Shown here: positions 48,194 through 57,173 of the stretch, in pieces
How positions within the stretch are numbered: position 1 is the first letter of the stretch
Layout: each line of letters starts with the position of its first letter
DNA from: Strongylocentrotus purpuratus
Taxonomy: Eukaryota; Echinodermata; Echinoidea; Camarodonta; Strongylocentrotidae
Assembly: GCF_000002235.5 (NCBI RefSeq)
Contig: NW_022145601.1
Span: forward strand, 3,593,563 to 3,657,562
Length of the DNA: 64,000 nucleotides
Reading direction: 5' to 3'
Made by a program: the position numbers and the translations under genes
Notes under the pieces: generated by a model
What the model saw: only the letters and a program-made list of their open reading frames with translations
Database searches by the model: none
Told to the model about the DNA's origin: nothing

Positions 48194-51053
48194 ATGGCGG
48201 CCTTTTGTGTGGTACTCTCTTGTTTGGTATTTACTGTTTTGGTTCTCATGGCAACGGAGATCAAGTGCGCAAGTAATACAAGTAAGATATCAATATATTT
48301 CCTCTATGATTTCCTGTTATTTGTACAGCCAAACTACAAATTTTCTTATTTGTTTTTTGTGTCGTTGTTTGTGTCCGTCATGTGTCTCTGACTCCGTTAT
48401 CTTTCAAAATTCAATTATGTCGGAATGTATAAAGTTTAAATTATTATCGTACGAACCTACACCTAACAAGCATTGCTTCCAAGTAGGTTCGTATGTCATG
48501 TCCTGTTACCAAATAATTTTCCGTTACAAGTCTAACAAAAACATTGTCAAAGATATCTCAATGCTAATTTTCTTTTATATCATTATGTTTATTTTTGTGA
48601 TTATCTTGTCATTATTTATATTATGTGGAAAATGAAATAAATTCGCTCTGCATGGAGTGACAACTAGTACTATTCTATACTAAACAATAGCATATTCCTA
48701 CTGCTACCTCAACTGCTACTTCTGCTTTATTAATACTACTGCTACTACTGCTCCTCCTCCTCCTCCTCCTCCCCTCGATCCTTCTTTTTCTTCATCTTCT
48801 TCTCCTTCTTCTACTACTATTTACTACCATTATTGTGATGAACATGTTTGCTTTATATCATCCCTCAGCAGCAGGTGTTGACATGATATTTATTGCTGAT
48901 ACGGGTCACAAGAAGGTGCTAGCTGCTACCTTGGGTGCTTACCGGTTTCGCTCATTGGTGCTTGGAGACATTGAGGTTTGGGACGTGACCTTCAGCGAGG
49001 TCAATCAAAAGCTTTACTGGGCCAGCAAACACAATGGACATATCTACCAAGCTAACGCCGACGGGTCCGGTGTCAAACAGGTGTCAAGTACATCCCATAC
49101 AGGTATGAACAAGAGGGTGGTAACTCTGTGGTGTGAGTGGAACGGTGTCCGAGATGCATGGTGTCGAGGTGTTAACCACATGGTATCAATTAAACAGTGT
49201 CAAAAGCACATTATGTCAAAGTGTTTTACCCATATAATGGTGTCAATAAACTAATTCAGAGATACATAGTACCAAACAGGGGCGTAGACAACGGGGGGGG
49301 GGGGGGGATGAGGGGGATGCATCCCTCCCACCTCACAAGGTGGGGGGATGGCATGTACAATCATCCCCCCCCAGGTTTTGGGGAATGATATTTGCTTACT
49401 TAATAAGTCATAATGATGATAATAATAGTAATAATAATAATGATAACAATTATAATATTAATAATAATAGTAATTATGATGATGATAATAATAATTAATC
49501 ATTATTGTAATTGTGTTTATTGTTATTAGCCGCATTCACACGGTGAAAGCCAATTCAGACGGTAAAAAAAAGAAAATCTTACAAGTATTTTGTGGTTATC
49601 TTGTGGTTTGGAAACCACAAGATAACCACAAGATTAAACAGGCGCGGATCTACGGGGGGGGGGGGGGGTTAGGGGGTTTAACCCCCCCCCCCTTGGGCAG
49701 CCAAAAAAACAAAAAAAAAAAAAAAGGAAAAAAAAAAGAAAGAAAAAAGAACGCACGCTGGAGAGAAACCCTTTCAAGTGCAAATATTGTGAGAAGATAT
49801 TCAACTCATCTGGTTACTTAACCAAACACATGATAACTCTGGATATAACTGTGTATTTAACTGTCACTTGATTTAAAAAGACGTTATCATGCACTGCTTT
49901 TTATGGTCTCCATTGTGTTAATAGATGCCAGGAAACCATCACTTACGGGGTTCAAATAAACACCCCCCAAAAAATCGGTTCGCCGCTTCGCGGCTCGTGG
50001 ACGATGCTCCGCATCGTCATTATTGGTCACCCCCCCCCTTAGCAAAAAGCTAGATCCGCCCCTGAGTCACCCCCCCCCCAGGAGTACGAACCTGTCTACG
50101 CCACTGGCTAAGATGATTATAAATTTGATCTCAGCCAATCAAAAAAGTTATTATTTCAATAGCTTATGATATGTATTGTACTCTCTAAAAAAATCGAGTG
50201 ATCACGGACGTCACTCCTCTGGAGAGTGAAAATGTAATGAAAATAGAGTGAACATTCACTCTTTTCTTCTAAGAGAGCAATTTAAATTCAATCGATTTTC
50301 ACTCCTAAACAGTGATCACGGGCGTCACTCCCAAGAAAGTGAAAATAGAGTGAAAATTCACTCTTTTTTTTTAAAGAGAGTAACTTATTTTATATTGATC
50401 GAAGTTTTAATTATGGCAATAGGATTTTTTTTTAGTCCTTTATCGGAAAAAAGGGTTGCATTCTTTATTTGAGTGTTGAATGTTGTAACAATTACAGCGA
50501 ATTGAAAAAAAATCAATGACATTTTTCTTCTTTTCAGAACCAACATCGCTTTCGATCGACGAAACCAACCAGCAGATTTACGTGGCTTACAAAGGCGAGG
50601 AGCTGATCAGTAGCTTTAACCTCAACGGGACAGTAGTGAGGGAGACATCAGTGCACCCTGCTCTGAGTAAACCAGGGGCCATTCATGTCGATTCAGAGAA
50701 CGGGTAAATAAATTAAAAATACTCTTGTACAAGATGAAAGTAACAACGTTAACACGTTCAGGGGCGTATCTCCAAATCGAGGGGGTTTGGGGTTTGGGGG
50801 GGGGGGGGGGTGTCCTCCGTAACGATCTTGAGATGGGGAACTGGGAACTATTTTATATAATTTGATTTGATCTGCCCCATTTCCAAATGGGCCGTGATAC
50901 AGAGGGGAGTGGGTTGAGGGGGACGTACACACTCGTTTCTTCCCTGGTTTTATACCACTGTCCCTTCGGATAAATAAATATGACAAATATGGCGTCGGTA
51001 CGGGAGCACGTGAGCATAGTCGAATGATGATTTTTTTTTTAAAGAGAGAGATG

Positions 51054-51090
<37 letters not shown>

Positions 51091-52396
51091 CGGGAGGGGG
51101 GGGGGGGCTGGCAGGGACGAGACCCCCAACACGATCGGCCCCTTCAAGCAGCCTCTTTATAATCGGTAGTCTTCGTTAATTCGCATTTATTTACCGTGTA
51201 TGACCCTGGCTCCCTCACATTCAAATCATTCTGTAACTGATCCCATCTGTTCTTCCTCTCACATTTCCAGGTATCTGTACTTCACCCAGTTCGGACGGGT
51301 GGACCGATCACCGCTCTCCGGTGGGAGTATCACCAACCTCCATTACAACAACGATCTTGGTGAGATCGAGGCAATGGCCGTCGATGTCGAAGGTACAAAG
51401 TTCTTTCTCTCTTTCTCATTCACTATCTCTTCCCTTTCCCTTCTCCCCTTTCTATTTATCTCAATATCTCTATCTTTTCCTATCGTTCCCCCTTTCTCTC
51501 TCTCTTTCCCGTTCTCCCCTCTCTCTTTCTCCCCTATTTTTTTCTCTCACTGTCTTTCTCTTTCCCCTAAATCCCTAGCTCTCTATTTCACCCCTTTACC
51601 CTCTCCCCTCCTCTCCTCTCTCCAGCACTCCCCCTCTCCCACTCACTCTCTCCTCCTCTCTCCCCTCTTTCGAATCTCTCTATCTTCCTCCTACCGTTCC
51701 CCTCTCTTTCTCTCTCTTTCCCATTCTCCCCTCTCTCTTTCTCCCCTATTTCTTGTCTCTCACTGTCTTTCTCTTTCCCCTCAATCCCTATATCTCTATT
51801 TCACCCCTTCACCCTCTCCTCACCTCTCCTCTCTCCAGCTCTCCCCCTTTCCCCTATCCCACTCTCCCACTCTCCCACTCACTCTCTCCTCCTCTGTCCC
51901 CTCTTTCCCCTCTCTCATTCTTTCTCATCCTACTCGTATAATGACCAGGCGCGTTAACGAAATAAATTTAGTTGCAGTTAAAAGGGTGCATGTCTGTTTT
52001 GAACCCGCGGCTTGACCTAGCTGGGTCACTAATTTCGAGAACAACAATAATGTTGATATAATATAAGACGAGTTGACGATGGTGACCGTTTCTACTAATC
52101 TCTCACCGTTGTCGTTTCTAGGTCAGCGTATCGTGATCAGTGATCCCGGCAATGGCCTAGTCGTCAGTATGAACCTCGACGGCTCCCTACCAAAGGTCAT
52201 CAGCAGCCTATCCTCCAACTACAAGATCACCGACCTACAGTTCTACCAGGGCGACCTCTACGTTAGCAACGAACTCGAGCATCGGTCCATCATGAAGCTA
52301 AGAAATGGAGTGGGGAGACCGGTGAAAGCCTATACGGACAACCGAGACGTACTCAGCTATCCGAGGAAGTTCCACATCGCACGTGTAGACCTCTAG
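48194..52396 (+). CDS. Secreted solo YWTD (LDLR class B) six-bladed propeller protein, copy B
   Basis: Exons 48,194-48,281; 48,869-49,102; 50,538-50,703; 51,271-51,392; 52,122-52,396, with the same phases as copy A, also giving 294 residues. The signal peptide is one residue longer and clearly changed (VVLSCLVF against VLYCVMF), while the mature propeller differs at only about ten positions. Changes seen: Ala to Gly in LVLADIE, Pro to Ser in RETPVHP, Asn to Ser in GGNITN (removing a glycosylation site), NVEREQRSIL to NELEHRSIM with one residue lost, and His to Arg near the C-terminus. The final blade ends ...RKFHIARVDL. Both copies are intact, so there is no sign of pseudogene decay. The role is inferred only from the fold, as for copy A. 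Confidence 0.85.
49590..49631. repeat. Perfect 20-bp-arm palindrome
   Basis: TTGTGGTTATCTTGTGGTTT is followed by GG and its exact reverse complement, immediately left of the nested element. Confidence 0.95.
49639..50064. mobile_element. Nested element carrying a broken C2H2 zinc-finger fragment
   Basis: Ends CAGGCGCGGATCTACGGGG and TAGATCCGCCCCTG are inverted. At 49,750-49,840 the plus strand has THAGEKPF then, shifted by one base, KCKYCEKIFNSSGYLTKHM. This matches the linker and first three ligands of a C2H2 zinc finger, with the final His replaced. It is a non-functional piece of a zinc-finger gene or transposon gene. A hairpin with GCTTCGCGGC and GATGCTCCGCATC lies near 49,983-50,020. Confidence 0.65.
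50181..50380. mobile_element. 200-bp MITE present only in copy B, TA target
   Basis: Inverted ends CTCTCTAAAAAA and TTTTTTAAAGAGAG are flanked by TA on both sides. Copy A has the undisturbed site TATTGTAACTTATGATATTG at about 39,510. The interior has two related halves sharing GTGATCACGG-CGTCACTC and GAGTGAA-ATTCACTCTTTT. Confidence 0.85.
51398..51935. repeat. Pyrimidine-rich tract in intron 4 of gene B
   Basis: C/T-rich throughout, with an internal direct duplication of about 200-240 bp (CTCTCTTTCTCCCCTATTT at about 51,518 and 51,731). This is expanded relative to copy A. Confidence 0.85.
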
Positions 52397-52461
52397 GTGT
52401 ATTCGTGGATAGCCCCACGGTTGTATTTATTCAGGCATTTTCGTTTATATTGATGTTTTTA

Positions 52462-52467
52462 AATAAA
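52462..52467 (+). promoter_or_regulatory. Poly(A) signal of propeller gene B
   Basis: AATAAA lies 66 bp after the stop codon, in the same context as copy A. Confidence 0.7.
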
Positions 52468-52747
52468 GCAGATCTATTGCGCCATTCAAATAGCCCGTAG
52501 CACACGAAGCGTCATTTTGATTGCGTCATTACCTCAGAACATAGTGATGGCAAACATCCAATCACCAGTAATTCAACGCACTGTTTTAAGTCTTCATTTT
52601 GTGTCCATTTTTGTTACGAGTTCACTCTTAGATTGCGCGTCAATGACAACGTCTGCGTTGACTCAGCCCTACGCCAGCATGAGACGCCCTCACGTGCAAT
52701 GGGCCCTCTACGTCCGATGCACACGAAGCATCATAGCTGGTGCTGCC

Positions 52748-53420
52748 CGCTTCATAAAACTTTTTATCTATAACAAACGCTTTATTTCTATGATAAATTT
52801 GCTCACAGCCAATCAGATGCCTTGATTTCAGTAGCTTATAACAGTAGCTTGTAACTTGTTATTGATATCAAGTTTGCTCTCAGCCAATCAGATGCCTTGA
52901 TTTCAGTAGCTTATAACAGTAGCTTGTAACTTGTTATTGATATCAAGTTTGCTCTCAGCCAATCAGATGCCTTGATTTCAGTAGCTTATAACAGTAGCTT
53001 GTAACTTGTTATTGATATCAAGTTTGCTCACAGCCAATCAGATGCCTTGTTTTCAGTAGCTTATAACAGTAGCTTGTAACTTGTTATTGATATCAAGTTT
53101 GCTCTCAGCCAATCAGATGCCATGATTTCAGTAACTTATACCAATAGCTTGTAACTTGTTATTGATATCAAGTTTGCTCTCAGCCAATCAGATGCCATGA
53201 TTTCATTAACTTATACTAGTAGCTTGTAACTTGTTATTGATATCAAGTTTGCTCTCAGCCAATCAGATGCCTTGATTTCAGTAACTTATACCAGTAGCTT
53301 GTAGCTTGTTATTGATATCAAGTTTGCTCTCAGCCAATCAGATGCCTTGATTTCAGTAGCTTATAACAGTAGCTTGTAACTTGTTATTGATATCAAGTTT
53401 TATGAAACAGGGCCCAGATG
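52748..53420. mobile_element. MITE with an internal 75-bp x 8 tandem array
   Basis: GCTTCATAAAACTTTTTATC on the left and AAGTTTTATGAAACAGGGCCC on the right are inverted ends of the CGTTTCACAAA foldback family. Between them eight copies of a 75-bp unit start at 52,801, 52,876, 52,951, 53,026, 53,101, 53,176, 53,251 and 53,326, each exactly 75 bp. The unit holds CAGCCAATCAGATGCC, GATTTCAGTAGCTTATA and ACTTGTTATTGATATCAAG. Some units have small substitutions (GTAACTTATACCA) but none has an indel. Confidence 0.9.
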
Positions 53421-53627
53421 TGGTACTGTATTGGCGCATTGTGTGGTCTTTGGCGCGTTATAATTATGAGAGTAATATCGTTCAAAAAAGAAAATATATA
53501 GTGCAAACATGTCTTTAAGTCACTAACATACGTCCTGAATCAATTAACATGTTTGATTAGCGGTAGATAACCATGGTAATGACGCAGGTGAATTGATGCA
53601 CCGTGGGAAGCAGGTCCCGGAAGCGTT

Positions 53628-53729
53628 ATTTTTTTCTGCGGCACAGATTGGGGTTAGGTGCGAGTTGAGCCTATGGGAAAGTTTAGGGTTAGGGTTAGGG
53701 TTAGGGTAAGGGTTAGGGTTAAATCAAGA

Positions 53730-53766
<37 letters not shown>

Positions 53767-53788
53767 CAATCTGTGCCGCAGAAAAAAA
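53628..53788. mobile_element. Inverted-repeat-bounded unit with interstitial telomeric repeats
   Basis: TTTTTTTCTGCGGCACAGAT on the left is matched by its inverse ATCTGTGCCGCAGAAAAAAA on the right. Inside are about six TTAGGG units (53,683-53,720, one being TAAGGG) and a poly(A) run of 27 bases (about 53,738-53,764). A TCCCGGAAG motif lies just outside both ends. Confidence 0.75.
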
Positions 53789-55185
53789 TGACGCGTCCCG
53801 GAAGGCCTTCATAAAAAACACGGGAACACTTTACACGCTCTCTAGGAAAACAGGAAACAATAAAGTACTACATACAGTATCACTGATTTCCGTCTTAAGA
53901 TAATGACGTTGGGAACCGGGTTCATATCAAGTCAGCTTAAAAGAACATCCGATTGAAGTGAGATCGGTTCCGCTCAATTGAAACAATTTTGTCGTGGGCA
54001 TGTGTTATCCATCAGTAATATGATCAATAGGATTGGTAATGTAGTCATCACAGTACGACAAAAAAAAAAACATGGAAAAGGATGACTTCTCTCCTAGAAC
54101 TATTATCATAATTGCTGCCTAATGTGTATGATCGTTTGGTTTTGGTTGATTTTTGTCCGTATTAAAAAAAATATATATACAAACAAATTGTTTTCAATTC
54201 CCACTGCACTACTTATAGCTTCTTGTGCCCTCTATATTTCAAGCAATGCCTAATCGGTGCCCATTGGTCCCCCATGATCCCCCTTTTCTTATGTTAATTG
54301 AGAGCTGATTTGATGAGACAACCACCTGTACGTGACCATGGTTGAAAGTCTAATCCGTCCTGACCAAACTAGTGCAGAGGGGCTTTAATGAACATAACAA
54401 ACAATCAAAATCACTTCAAAATAATGAATATGAATCGCTCTTTTCAGAGCCATTATTTGTTCTTCCTAAAGGTTCAGAATTGGTTTACAATTTGTTACTC
54501 ATGTTCTTTCGAATTTACCGCTCGTTCTTTTCCTCATTTCCCCATGTATTGGTCTGCTCACCGAGAGAGGGTTACTAGGCCCTGATGTTAACATGATCAT
54601 GTGTTTTTATTACAACAATTTTACCATTCGAAGATCCCTAAACTAATCCAAAGATTATTAATTTAAATTTTAGATGTTATTACTCCTCGGTCTTGAATTC
54701 AACGCACTTTAAACAATGACGAGTGCCTCCTCAAAAAAATTAATTTTAGATTTTTAAAAAGAAGGAAAAAAGTTAACGGAAAGGGGACACCAACATGAGA
54801 TGATAGAGCTTCGTACACACACCTGTTTATTTCTATACACATAACGTATGGCTTTGAAGACATACAAAATAATGTGGAAACAATGAAGGATATTATCATG
54901 CCATTATGAAAATACGTCACTTTATTTTAAAAAAGTCATGTTAATGTTGGTCATTATTATTAGTTTGAAGTGCTCTCAAATCCGAAATCAGGTTTTAATG
55001 AATTGTATGAGTGATGTTGGTAATTTTATTTTGTGTTTATATAAAAATGAAATACTGTTTAAGTGTTTGCTTTTCGATGAAAACGGTGTTCAAAACCAAT
55101 GTCATTGCCTTTAGCAGCAATTATCTAAAGGAAGCTTGAATCTATTAAAAAACAATATATTATACTAACTTGTCATACTGACGCG
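53789..55185. other. Non-coding; no gene seen
   Basis: AT-rich DNA with short frames lacking splice or domain support. Confidence 0.45.
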
Positions 55186-55215
55186 TTTTGTTTGTTTGTT
55201 TGTTTGTTTGTTTGT
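55186..55215. repeat. GTTT microsatellite
   Basis: About seven tandem TTTG/GTTT units. Confidence 0.95.
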
Positions 55216-55318
55216 GTTTACATTGACATAAGCGTAATACGCTCCACGAAGATAACCATGAGTCGTAGGACTACTACTCTTGAAATCCATCCCCAGGTGA
55301 AATTCATTTACATTTTAA

Positions 55319-55640
55319 AAAGAAGAAGAATAAAAAGAGAAGGAGGTGAAGAAGAAGAAGAAGAAGAAGAAGAAGAAGAAGAAGAAGAAGAAGAAGAAGA
55401 AGAAGAAGAAGAAGAAGAAGGAGAAGGAGGAGGAGAAGGAGGAGGAGAAGAAGAAGAGGAAGAAGAAGAAGGAGGAGGAGAAGGAGGAGGAGGAGGAGGA
55501 GAAGAAGGAGAAGAAGAAGAAGAAGAAGAAGAAGAAGAAGAAGGGGAGGAGGAGGAAAGAAGAAGAAGAAGAAGAAGAAAGAGAAGAAGAAGAAGAACAA
55601 GAACAAGAAGGAGAAGAACACGAAAAAGAAGAAGTTGATA
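55319..55640. repeat. GAA/GAG trinucleotide tract
   Basis: About 320 bp of GAA, GAG and GGA triplets. It opens all three forward frames (poly-Glu, Lys or Arg), which is a composition artefact rather than coding. Confidence 0.95.
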
Positions 55641-55774
55641 ATGGATTTATGCAAAGTATTTATCTAGATCACATCATTAGTACACAATCATGACAAGTGG
55701 CCCCAGTCACAACTTCCCAAAGTTTGCGGTCATACCGGGTCACAATTTTATGCCTTACGGGAATACAAACTCCA

Positions 55775-55921
55775 GGGGCCCGTTTCACAAAGCATTTTTT
55801 CAATGACAAATGACACAAATCAGTGTCAAATATGCTGATAACCAATCAGAAGCAAGGATTTCAGTAGCTTATAACAAAAAATGTCATTTGTCACTGATGA
55901 CAAGTTTTGTGAAACGCCCCC
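55775..55921. mobile_element. Foldback MITE (CGTTTCACAAA ends), complete copy
   Basis: GGGGCCCGTTTCACAAAGC on the left and TTTTGTGAAACGCCCCC on the right, with the interior as at 4126-4271. This is the best-preserved copy in the window. Confidence 0.85.
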
Positions 55922-56069
55922 TGGACTTATTGTTTCTGTCGGTGTGCACAACATGTAACATACTTTATTAAAAGGAAATAGTCGAAAGTGTCCTCATAAA
56001 AGATACCAAAGTGTGTGTTTAAAGGTATAGTTCTTCTGTTTTTTAGACAAAAATTTGTAATAGGCCTAC

Positions 56070-56365
56070 AGAGAATATGCTGGTTTGATTAGTCTAATCA
56101 TGGACCTATAGGTTAGACATAGGTTAGACCAATTAAACATAGTATACTATGGTCTAATGATCGTTTAATCATGAATAATAATAATCATCAAATCAGTATG
56201 AGCCCTTATAGGTAGTAGACGAAATGGGCATTAGACTAACTGGTTATTAGACTAAATGAACAATAGAACAAATGATTATTGGACCATGTGGACAGTCGAC
56301 GGGTTAGGTGTATGGGAATAGACTAATTGGGTAGTCGACGAACTGGTAGACAAAACGAAAATTCC
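56070..56365. repeat. Degenerate ATTAGACTAA-type minisatellite
   Basis: Irregular units of about 18-22 bp related to ATTAGACTAAATGG and GTAGTCGACGAACTGG. Confidence 0.6.
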
Positions 56366-56819
56366 CCAACATGCTTATTCCTGGAAAATGATTAGGATCG
56401 CTCATAACATCCTTAGAATCAGAAGCCAATAATTTGTTGAAATTCAAGACGTAAGCTTGCTTCCAGTAGACAACATCATAATTATATGAAAACTGTTCAT
56501 GGCAGACTGGCAGCTAATGCAATTTGACATGTTTGATGCATACTTTTCGTGAAAATCCAACTGCAAGCAAGACAGCTTAAATTTTCCTAACTGTCCACTT
56601 TCGCGTCCTAATCTGAAATTACATATATTTGCCAAAATAGTATTTTAAATTCTAAATTGTGTGAAATTAAAATCGTAAGTAGCTGAATATTTTGATTCAC
56701 GATTATTTTTTTGAATATGTAACTATATAAACTAGTTCTTTAGAAATTAACTGCATGCCTTTAAAACAAGGAATCAACTTATATTTGGACGTCATTCGAC
56801 CTTCAATCTGGTGGGGAAT
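56366..56819. other. Non-coding upstream of the lectin
   Basis: AT-rich with no exon seen. The promoter-related segment begins at about 56,820. Confidence 0.4.
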
Positions 56820-56976
56820 TCCCTTTAAAAAGAAACAAGTTCAGCCTTCTATAGTTTCCAAGTATCGGGATATTTCCTCATTATAGTGCCAACATTCATC
56901 ATACTAATAAAACATATTTTTTTATATTTAAGTGAACAGTTGCTAAAGAACAGACAGACGTTCATTTGTAGCCAAA
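56820..56976 (+). promoter_or_regulatory. Lectin promoter and 5' leader
   Basis: Contains a TATA-like TTTATATTTA at 56,921-56,930. The segment GTTCAGCCTTCTATAG, TATCGGGATA, TAGTGCCAACATTCATCATA recurs with few changes at 63,790-63,890 and 63,930-64,000, which supports regulatory importance or recent duplication. Confidence 0.6.
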
Positions 56977-57141
56977 ATGTTCAACAAGATAGTCACGATC
57001 TTGGTCATCGCATCGTCAGCTGTGATGCTGCCGGTCCTACCGGGCTGCCAAGCCAGAGGGTGTGGATGTCCTCCATTTTGGACAGCCTTCCAGAATAACT
57101 GCTACAGGTAAGCATAAATACTAATAATCATAATAGTAATA

Positions 57142-57173
<32 letters not shown>

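Larger units (their letters stand above)
49277..50106. mobile_element. Outer element inserted in intron 2 of gene B, with another nested inside
   Basis: Ends CAGGGGCGTAGACAACGG and CCTGTCTACGCCACTG are near-inverted. The block has no counterpart in copy A, where CTAAGATGATTATAAATTTG follows different sequence. A second element (49,639-50,064) lies inside it. Confidence 0.7.
45357..52664. repeat. Segmental duplication, copy B
   Basis: Direct repeat of 34,222-41,955, including triplet tract, small elements, propeller gene and 3' flank. Differences are concentrated in microsatellite length, homopolymers and whole-element insertions, while exons are almost identical. Confidence 0.9.

Noticed and set aside
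34222-52664. The two propeller copies as an assembly duplication artefact
   Set aside because: They differ by several whole-element insertions, microsatellite lengths and amino-acid changes, which indicates a true duplication, though haplotype mis-assembly cannot be fully excluded.
53683-53720. Chromosome end
   Set aside because: Only about six telomeric units, followed by more than 10 kb of ordinary sequence with genes, so it is interstitial.
55192-55693. Long Glu/Lys/Arg-rich frames
   Set aside because: Pure triplet microsatellite opens all forward frames. No start context, domain or splice support.
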